In this document: piece by piece, positions 1 through 5,413 of the stretch
How positions within the stretch are numbered: position 1 is the first letter of the stretch
How the letters are laid out: each line of letters starts with the position of its first letter
DNA from: Fidelibacterota bacterium
GTDB lineage: Bacteria; Fidelibacterota; Marinisomatia; SCGC-AAA003-L08; D37C17
Direction: 5' to 3'
Assembly (NCBI GenBank): GCA_002707765.1
Contig: PANV01000023.1
Span: forward strand, 1 to 15,140
Length of the DNA stretch: 15,140 bases
Position numbers and translations under genes: made by a program
The notes under the pieces: model-generated
The model's input: only the letters and a program-made list of their open reading frames with translations
What the model was told of the DNA's origin: nothing
The model's database searches: none

Positions 1-1306
1 CAGATAAACAGCAAAGTGACATGCCATTAGAATCTTCACATGATGCAGCTGCAAGAGCAGCAGCGGCAGCACAATCACCAGCTGTCTCAGTATCATATTG
101 CGCAGCTAATTCACCACAGGTAAACGGAGAACCTACAGCAGCTGCTTCTTCAGCTGTCGCTGGACCACCAGCATCCACACATGCTTGTGTGACAGCAGCA
201 GTAACCCCTGCATATGCACACCCTGCAGCAAAATCATCGCCGTTTGCTTGAGCTACACACTGACCGTAAACCATATTAGCAACACCACCTGCAGCTTCAC
301 ATGTAGCTTCGACACCAGCAGATGTAGTAGCAAGACACTGGCCAGTAAGCATTGCAGCAAGAGCATCGCTACCACCGAGTGCATCTACAACATCACCGGC
401 AACAGGATACATTAAGCCTGCACCACCTGTGATATCACATAACGGGTTTGTGTTGTTAATATAAGTTGCGGATATAAATGGTACACCGAAAGTTCTATCA
501 AAATCAGTTCCATCACCATCTTCATCCTCACCTAATAAATCTCCAATTCCTGATTCTGACTCAGGACCATCAATAGCGTTCCAAACTAACATGAAATTGA
601 TGTCAAAATCGTTTGTACCCATTGTAGATGGGCCAAGATCATCTCCAGCAATGTAGTATCCACCCCATTCACCAGCAGTAACACCACCAACTGAAGCAGG
701 ATTAGATAGTACAGTTCCATCACTTAGGTAGATACCAGAAGTTAAAGCTGATGGCGTAGGAATTTGCTGAGGTGTAGCTGTCCAGTTATCAAAAACTGAA
801 GAACCATTAACACCTAAACCATAAGCAGTTTGACCTGCTCTTACATTCATACTTGGAAGTCCGATCATGTTAACGTACGGAAATACTGTTTCTTGTCCAT
901 CTTCCCAGTTAAATGAATCTGTAATTGGGAAAATTTGACCTGTCGTAATACATGTTCCAGGTATCAAGTCAACATCTGGATAATAACTTCCTTCACCAAC
1001 AACACCAGTACCATCTGGATATAGGTTAACGTTTAAGTTAATCCCAGCAGCTTGTAAAGCTGCATCACCCCATGGACCTCTAAGTGTTCTGTTAAACATA
1101 AGTCCAGCTGGTACATTCGCAACTTCAACTTCAATACCATAGCCGTAACTATCTTTTAACATAAATGGAACACCATTTGGATAGTCCGGATGCGGACGTG
1201 CTATGTCATAGTAGTCAACAATAAGACCTGTAAGTTTCCAGTTTCCTGCAGCTTCATCTGCAAACATAAAGGATATTACTGACATGATTATTAATAATCG
1301 TTTCAT
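1..1306 (-). CDS. Secreted Ala/Gly/Cys-rich repeat protein, partial (C-terminus beyond the left edge)
   Basis: I do not recognise a named family. The minus-strand frame is open for 435 codons from an ATG at 1306 to the window edge, with no stop. A strong Shine-Dalgarno (AAGGAGGAG at 1312-1320) sits 7 nt before the ATG. Residues 1-16 form a signal peptide (MKRLLIIMSVISFMFA), with likely cleavage before DEAAG. Residues 17-285 look like a beta-rich globular region with many G, N, W and Y residues and one Cys (about 119). An acidic DxDxDG-type loop (D261, D263, D265, G266) could bind calcium. From residue 290 on, the chain is rich in Ala, Gly and Cys, with Cys at 290, 324, 336, 350, 363, 376, 397, 412, 423, 432 and 433. 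C324, C350 and C376 are exactly 26 residues apart, the first two inside a GQC(L/V)A motif. G/C content is well above that of the neighbouring genes. A secreted or surface role is inferred from the signal peptide only. Confidence 0.85.
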   Translation of the reverse strand, partial: MKRLLIIMSVISFMFADEAAGNWKLTGLIVDYYDIARPHPDYPNGVPFMLKDSYGYGIEVEVANVPAGLMFNRTLRGPWGDAALQAAGINLNVNLYPDGTGVVGEGSYYPDVDLIPGTCITTGQIFPITDSFNWEDGQETVFPYVNMIGLPSMNVRAGQTAYGLGVNGSSVFDNWTATPQQIPTPSALTSGIYLSDGTVLSNPASVGGVTAGEWGGYYIAGDDLGPSTMGTNDFDINFMLVWNAIDGPESESGIGDLLGEDEDGDGTDFDRTFGVPFISATYINNTNPLCDITGGAGLMYPVAGDVVDALGGSDALAAMLTGQCLATTSAGVEATCEAAGGVANMVYGQCVAQANGDDFAAGCAYAGVTAAVTQACVDAGGPATAEEAAAVGSPFTCGELAAQYDTETAGDCAAAAALAAASCEDSNGMSLCCLS

Positions 1307-1311
1307 TATTG

Positions 1312-1320
1312 CTCCTCCTT
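1312..1320 (-). promoter_or_regulatory. Strong ribosome binding site of the Cys-rich secreted protein
   Basis: AAGGAGGAG on the minus strand is close to a perfect anti-SD match and lies 7 nt before the ATG at 1306. It fixes the start of the partial gene. It also shows that this genome uses SD-led initiation, which matters for judging the ATT start at 5411. Confidence 0.8.
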
Positions 1321-1465
1321 ATTAAGTTTTAATCTAAGCAAATTTTTTAAAACAATGTTCTACATATAGAAAAACATTTAGATGTAGACTAGAAACTACT
1401 ATTAATTACCCATAAATCCAACTTAAATCTTTATGATTTAGTTTTAATGAGGGTAGAGCTTATTT

Positions 1466-1487
1466 AAATGTGATATACATCACTTTT
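1466..1487. promoter_or_regulatory. CRP/FNR-family-like operator dyad
   Basis: The site reads AAA-TGTGA-N6-TCAC-TTTT. Opposite bases pair across 18 of its 22 positions around the centre at 1476/1477. The TGTGA-N6-TCAC core is the classic CRP half-site arrangement, and the inner GTGAT-N4-ATCAC also resembles FNR-type sites. It lies about 160 nt upstream of the minus-strand Cys-rich gene and overlaps the stop codon of the 29-aa ORF. The most likely target is the promoter of the Cys-rich gene. Which regulator binds cannot be told from the window. Confidence 0.45.
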
Positions 1488-1569
1488 TAGTTAAGAATCG
1501 TTTGATAGCTAAAAGAATAATTATAAAACCAATTAGATGGAAGATTTGAGCAATGAGCCAGAGTATCAT
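1480..1569 (-). CDS. Candidate 29-aa single-pass membrane peptide
   Basis: ATG at 1569-1567, TGA at 1482-1480. The ATG lies only 6 nt after the TAA of the upstream membrane FeS oxidoreductase gene. The product starts MILWLIAQIFHLIG, continues with an uninterrupted hydrophobic run to about residue 22, and ends in a basic tail (K23, R24, K28, K29). This is the profile of an inner-membrane micro-protein with the positive end in the cytoplasm. No SD is visible, so translation would depend on re-initiation or coupling with the upstream gene. Position suggests an accessory subunit of the oxidoreductase, similar in concept to CydX-type small subunits, but this is inference. An AT-rich hydrophobic 29-codon ORF could also arise by chance. 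Confidence 0.45.
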   Translation of the reverse strand: MILWLIAQIFHLIGFIIILLAIKRFLTKK

Positions 1570-1575
1570 AATAGC

Positions 1576-3438
1576 TTATGATAGGTTTTCTGCAACTATA
1601 TCAGCAACATCTTTTACTTTAATTGGTTCTTGGTCTTGAGGGGTAAGAGGTCCAAGTCCTTGATTCATCATCCCATAACAGAAACTGCATCCAGTAACAA
1701 CAGTATCACTACCAGATTCTATGACCTGCTCTGCTCTTACTAGATGTGTTTTACCAACAGTCTCTTTTTTCCACCATAAACCACCTCCAGCACCACAGCA
1801 GAGTGTATTTTTACCGTTCTCATCAAGTTCTTTAAAATCACTACAACTAGCATTGATAGCTGTTCTAGGTGCTTTAGTAACGTTCATTCCTCTAGATAAA
1901 TTACAGGGATCATGAAAGGTGACTTTATCATTATTATTTTTATTCACCGTAATCTTTTTATTTTTAATTAAGTCTTCAATTACTTCAGTATGATGATAAA
2001 CTTCATATTCAATTTTTTCATATTTTGCATACTCTGTTCCAAGATTGATAGAGCAATGGGGGCACATTGTGATAATTTTTTTAACTTCTTTTAAAGTTTC
2101 AAGATTTTCTTGCATCAACATATTATAAGTCAATTTATCACCAAGCTTATTTGCTGGTTCTCCAGTACATTTTTCTTTTGCTAAGATTCCATATGTTATT
2201 TTAGCTTTATCAAGAATTTTTGTCAAACTAATAACAGACTCACCATATTTTGGATCAAGCGCATATTTAGAAAAACCCCCCAGCCATAAAACAAAATCTT
2301 GAGTTCCATCATAAATCGGTAATTTTTCAGATAAAGTACTAGAGGTAGCACCTTCAGTATTCCCTGTAGTTTGCAAATTCATGAACAGTTTTTGATATTC
2401 TTGAGGAACATTTCCTTCAACTAAAACTTGAAGATTCCTTGTTTCATCAGCTTTTTCAACTTCATTACCAACCGGGCATGCTTCAGTACATGCTTGACAA
2501 GATGTGCATTCCCAACCTGCCTCTACATTAATATTACCAATCACATCAACGTTGTTTGTATCCATTATAGGATTTTTCAGATCAAGAATAAAATTGTGTT
2601 TGGGATCCAAAACGCCTCCGCCTCTGTTGGCAGGACATACTTCAGTACATCTCCCACATTCAACACAAGAAAAAATATCTAAAGTTTGACTTTTTGTTAA
2701 TTTACCCATTCCAGTTAATAATTTTTCTAGTTCTTCTTCATCCCCTTCCATATCAATGGGGACAGCTCTGTGATTTGGATTATCGAAAGATTTGAAAAAT
2801 ATATTAATCGGAGATAGAACAAGGTGTAAATGTTTTGATCTAGGTATTAAAAAGAGAAAAAGTAAAATTAATATTGCATGAATCCACCAATTAATTTTAA
2901 ATGTTAGTGCTGACGGGTGAGAATCATATACAATCCAATATGCATCTATCATATATGTAATCATTAATGTAGATATAAATATTGCTACAATCCCTGAAGT
3001 GTAAGATATTTTTTCTCCCAAATATTTAGGCCTTATATAGAATCTTCTGTAGGCTAAATATAAAATTCCGATTAAGACAAGAAAAGACCAAGGTATTCCA
3101 AAAGCCAAGCTATAAAAATATCTTGTATTATCAGTAAACAAAGCAGAGTTATATCCTCTGAAGAAATGGTCAATAGTGATAAGTGCAAATGCGATAAAAC
3201 CCCAAAACACAAAAGCATGCATGAGCCCTGGGATAAATCTTTGTTGAAGAACTTTTTTTTGTAATAAAAATTCTTCAAATACTCTCCATAGCCTAGATGG
3301 AATATTATCAAATGGGAGTGAGCCTTCGCCTTTAAATACAATTCTAAATCTTTTTGTGATTTCAAAACAAAAAGAACCAATGCAAACTAAAATTAGCAAA
3401 GACATTAAAATTTGTTCTATATAGTTAAAATATACCAT
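1576..3438 (-). CDS. Membrane FeS/cytochrome b oxidoreductase, probable ETF:menaquinone oxidoreductase (EMO-type, HdrD/CCG family)
   Basis: This 620-residue protein has an N-terminal NarI-like membrane domain of about five helices (roughly residues 8-28, 72-92, 108-130, 147-167, 184-199). Candidate heme b ligands are H74, H91, H187 and H203/H205. Two ferredoxin-type [4Fe-4S] motifs follow: C258/C261/C264/C268 and C311/C314/C317/C321. Two CCG (HdrD/GlpC-like) domains complete it: C424 with CPHC at 459-462, then C512, CCGAGGG at 547-553 and CSFC at 584-587. This architecture next to etfBA is known for ETF:menaquinone oxidoreductases, which pass electrons from acyl-CoA dehydrogenases via EtfAB to menaquinone. 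The gene lies 86 nt after etfA on the same strand and is probably co-regulated, although a palindrome separates them. No SD precedes the ATG; the leader there is a T-rich tract. The family is certain; the electron partner is inferred from context. Other members serve as lactate or heterodisulfide-type reductases. Confidence 0.88.
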   Translation of the reverse strand: MVYFNYIEQILMSLLILVCIGSFCFEITKRFRIVFKGEGSLPFDNIPSRLWRVFEEFLLQKKVLQQRFIPGLMHAFVFWGFIAFALITIDHFFRGYNSALFTDNTRYFYSLAFGIPWSFLVLIGILYLAYRRFYIRPKYLGEKISYTSGIVAIFISTLMITYMIDAYWIVYDSHPSALTFKINWWIHAILILLFLFLIPRSKHLHLVLSPINIFFKSFDNPNHRAVPIDMEGDEEELEKLLTGMGKLTKSQTLDIFSCVECGRCTEVCPANRGGGVLDPKHNFILDLKNPIMDTNNVDVIGNINVEAGWECTSCQACTEACPVGNEVEKADETRNLQVLVEGNVPQEYQKLFMNLQTTGNTEGATSSTLSEKLPIYDGTQDFVLWLGGFSKYALDPKYGESVISLTKILDKAKITYGILAKEKCTGEPANKLGDKLTYNMLMQENLETLKEVKKIITMCPHCSINLGTEYAKYEKIEYEVYHHTEVIEDLIKNKKITVNKNNNDKVTFHDPCNLSRGMNVTKAPRTAINASCSDFKELDENGKNTLCCGAGGGLWWKKETVGKTHLVRAEQVIESGSDTVVTGCSFCYGMMNQGLGPLTPQDQEPIKVKDVADIVAENLS

Positions 3439-3453
3439 AAATAATAAAAAAAG

Positions 3454-3473
3454 TAAACCGACTGGTCGGTTTA
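3454..3473. promoter_or_regulatory. Perfect 20-bp palindrome before the EMO-like gene: TetR-type operator or terminator hairpin
   Basis: TAAACCGACTGGTCGGTTTA has 9-bp arms around a 2-nt centre and is G/C-rich within very A/T-rich DNA, so it stands out. The ACCGAC/GTCGGT core is the kind of dyad bound by many TetR-family repressors. It ends 16 nt upstream of the EMO-like start. A TATATT -10-like hexamer lies immediately upstream on the minus strand, which would put the dyad over the transcription start. Alternatively, read as minus-strand RNA, the hairpin is followed by CTTTTTTTATTATTT, which fits an intrinsic terminator or attenuator behind etfA. Both roles are possible at once. Confidence 0.55.
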
Positions 3474-3524
3474 ATATAGCAAATAATAATTAATTAATAA
3501 ATTAAATTATTGTTTTTGAAGAAA

Positions 3525-4469
3525 TTAAAGGTTTTCAGTAAGCTTTGGTAGAATCTCTAAGACATCTCCAATCACAGCGTAATCTGCAATTTCAAAAATG
3601 GGTGCATTTGGATCCTTATTTATTGCAATAATCTGTTTTGAACCTTTCATCCCAACCAAGTGTTGAATAGCACCTGATATACCTAAAGAAAAATATAATT
3701 TTGGAGAAACAACTTGTCCTGAACTTCCTATTTGTCTCGAATGATCGAGCCAGCCTGCATCAACAACAGGTCTAGATGCTCCAATTTGAGCATTTATTTT
3801 ATCTGCAAGATTTTGTGCAAGTGGGATATTCTCCTCTTTCCCTAAGCCCCTACCAATCGACACGATAAAATCTGATGCTGTTAAATCTACGCCACCCGCA
3901 GATTCTTGAAATCTTTCTCCTTGCTTTATTGAATCATATGAATTTAATTCAATAGATAAGCTTTCAGATGGTGAATTCTCATGTATAAGATTTTCAGATG
4001 AAAAAGATCCAGCTTGAAATGAAACTAATCCCTTATCTGATAATGCTATTTTTTGAATAAGTTTTGCCTGATAAATAGGTCTATTGATTATTAATTTTGA
4101 ATCTGAAAGATTAATATTTATACAGTCTGATAAAAAGGGGATATCAAGACGAGCACTTAATCTGGGTGCCCAATCCCTAGTTTCATAAGTATGGCCAAGC
4201 ATAATTAAGTCTGCATCCATTGCTTTAAAAACTTTTTCAGCTGCATCCAGATATGTCATTGGCTCATAGTTTTTTAAATCGAGACTTTCAACATTTAATA
4301 CCTTAGTGCATTTAAATTTTGATAAATCATCAATCAAATTTTTATTTAAGCATAAGGGATATATTTCAACAGAGTTTTCACTAGCAATGTTTTGAGCTGC
4401 TACTAAGGCCTCAATGGAAACAGGGTGTATTTTATTATTTATTGATTCAATTAGTACTAAAATTTTCAT
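3525..4469 (-). CDS. etfA: Electron transfer flavoprotein alpha subunit
   Basis: The alpha subunit of the soluble EtfAB heterodimer binds FAD and carries electrons from acyl-CoA-type dehydrogenases to a membrane acceptor. At 314 residues it is full length. The N-terminal Rossmann-like domain occupies about 1-185. The C-terminal FAD domain shows the family motifs: GRGLG 206-210, SRPVVDAGW 232-240 with the FAD-contacting Arg, QIGSSGQVV 246-254, GISGAIQH 263-270, and INKDPNAPIFEIAD 283-296. Its ATG follows the etfB stop by 1 nt (TAA-T-ATG), so the two are translationally coupled. The membrane FeS oxidoreductase follows downstream. No iron-sulfur or fixA/fixB-specific extension is visible, so a non-bifurcating role in fatty or amino acid oxidation is favoured by context. 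Confidence 0.95.
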   Translation of the reverse strand: MKILVLIESINNKIHPVSIEALVAAQNIASENSVEIYPLCLNKNLIDDLSKFKCTKVLNVESLDLKNYEPMTYLDAAEKVFKAMDADLIMLGHTYETRDWAPRLSARLDIPFLSDCININLSDSKLIINRPIYQAKLIQKIALSDKGLVSFQAGSFSSENLIHENSPSESLSIELNSYDSIKQGERFQESAGGVDLTASDFIVSIGRGLGKEENIPLAQNLADKINAQIGASRPVVDAGWLDHSRQIGSSGQVVSPKLYFSLGISGAIQHLVGMKGSKQIIAINKDPNAPIFEIADYAVIGDVLEILPKLTENL

Positions 4470-4470
4470 A

Positions 4471-5244
4471 TTAACCTACTTTTATTTTATTTTTTAAAAT
4501 ATCTGTTAACTGATTAACAATTTCATCAGTTGAGCCATCAAGAATTTGGGTTTCTTTAGCTTTTTTAGGTAGAAATACTTCTTCAACTTTATAGCCAGAA
4601 TCTTCACTAATCCCCAATTCTTTTGCTTCGCATTTATCAACGGGCTTATTTTTCACAGACATAATACCCTTTAATGTTGCATATCTAGGTTGGTTAATTC
4701 CAGACTGAATCGATAAGCATGCTGGTAAAGTTAATTCAGCAGATTGAAACCAACCATTTTCTAGTTCTCTTTTGATCTTCAATGAATTTTCTTCATTAAC
4801 TTCTGTCCCAATAACCAATGAAGCATGAGAGTAATTGAGATATTCTGAAATGATTATTCCTAATTGTGCATGACCATAATCATTTGATTGAAGGCCAGAT
4901 AAGACTAAGTCGAAATTTTCATCTTTAATTTTATTATAAATTACTTTACCCATAGAAAGAGGAGACACATTTTTCAAATTTTCAATTGTAATATGGATTG
5001 CTTTGTCAGCGCCCTTTGCTAAACCATCTTTAATCACTTGTTGAGATGAATCTGGTCCTAAGGTACAAATAGTTACTTCTCCTGAAGTTTTTTCTTTGAT
5101 TAATAAAGCTTCTTCAAGAGCATAAGTGTCAGGTTCATTCGTTATTAAATTTAGATTAGTTTCATCTATGCCACTTCCATTACTGTTTATTTTAAGCGGC
5201 GAATCTTCAGATGCCACTTGTTTCATTAGAACGCATATTTTCAT
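4471..5244 (-). CDS. etfB: Electron transfer flavoprotein beta subunit
   Basis: EtfB pairs with EtfA and binds AMP (or a second flavin in bifurcating types). The 257-residue length is typical. MKICVLMKQV at the N-terminus and NEPDTYALEEAL (36-47) are characteristic. So are SGLQSNDYGHAQLG (116-129) and the ETF-beta signature region 158-195 (KRELENG, then LPACLSIQSGINQPRYATLKG). An AGGAA ribosome binding site precedes the ATG at 5244. It is the first gene of the minus-strand electron-transfer block and faces the divergent DUF5916 gene. The beta-to-alpha order with a 1-nt gap ensures equal synthesis of the two subunits. Confidence 0.95.
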   Translation of the reverse strand: MKICVLMKQVASEDSPLKINSNGSGIDETNLNLITNEPDTYALEEALLIKEKTSGEVTICTLGPDSSQQVIKDGLAKGADKAIHITIENLKNVSPLSMGKVIYNKIKDENFDLVLSGLQSNDYGHAQLGIIISEYLNYSHASLVIGTEVNEENSLKIKRELENGWFQSAELTLPACLSIQSGINQPRYATLKGIMSVKNKPVDKCEAKELGISEDSGYKVEEVFLPKKAKETQILDGSTDEIVNQLTDILKNKIKVG

Positions 5245-5290
5245 AAAAATTCCTTATTAATTACATACTTAATTTAAAAAAAAATTAAAT

Positions 5291-5321
5291 ATTATTAAAA
5301 TACTTCTTGATGTTTTGTCAA
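5291..5321 (-). promoter_or_regulatory. Candidate sigma70-like promoter of etfB
   Basis: On the minus strand a perfect -35 hexamer TTGACA (5316-5321) is followed after 19 nt by AATAAT (5291-5296), 5 of 6 to the -10 consensus. The expected start is about 40 nt upstream of the etfB ATG. The spacer is longer than ideal and the region is A/T-rich, so chance matches are easy. Confidence 0.35.
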
Positions 5322-5350
5322 TTACATAATTGTTACAAAATACGATTTTG
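5319..5350. promoter_or_regulatory. Two adjacent dyads in the etfB / DUF5916 divergent intergenic region
   Basis: CAATTA-CA-TAATTG (5319-5332) and CAAAAT-ACG-ATTTTG (5336-5350) are perfect 6-bp inverted repeats 3 nt apart. The first overlaps the proposed etfB -35. Their position between divergent genes suits an operator region. The bases are almost all A/T, so the evidence is weak. Nothing else stands out in the 166 nt between the two genes. Confidence 0.25.
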
Positions 5351-5397
5351 CTATTAAGTAAATAATATTTTAATTTTGGAAAATTTTTTATCAAACT

Positions 5398-5413
5398 GGG
5401 AGTATTATAAATT
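5398..5413 (+). promoter_or_regulatory. Ribosome binding site and non-canonical ATT start codon of the DUF5916 gene
   Basis: GGGAG at 5398-5402 is followed by an 8-nt spacer and ATT at 5411-5413. An in-frame TAA at 5408-5410 lies directly before it, so no start further upstream is possible. From ATT the frame reads a typical signal peptide with no ATG, GTG or TTG until TTG at 5666, which lies inside a conserved domain. Confidence 0.65.

Noticed and set aside
21..415. Two overlapping 76-codon plus-strand ORFs rich in Ala and Cys
   Set aside because: They are antisense shadows of the repeat region of the minus-strand secreted protein, which has the SD, signal peptide and continuous frame.
1359..1388. 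TCTACAT / ATGTAGA inverted repeat in the leader of the Cys-rich gene
   Set aside because: 7-bp arms around a 16-nt loop are weak and likely by chance in A/T-rich DNA; no riboswitch features are seen.
1424..1440. TAAATC-TTTAT-GATTTA inverted repeat as a terminator of the etf/EMO block
   Set aside because: The 6-bp stem has only one G/C pair and no clear T-tract on the needed strand.
1721..2689. Plus-strand ORFs opposite the EMO-like gene
   Set aside because: They are antisense shadows of a gene with clear domains; no SD or family similarity was seen.
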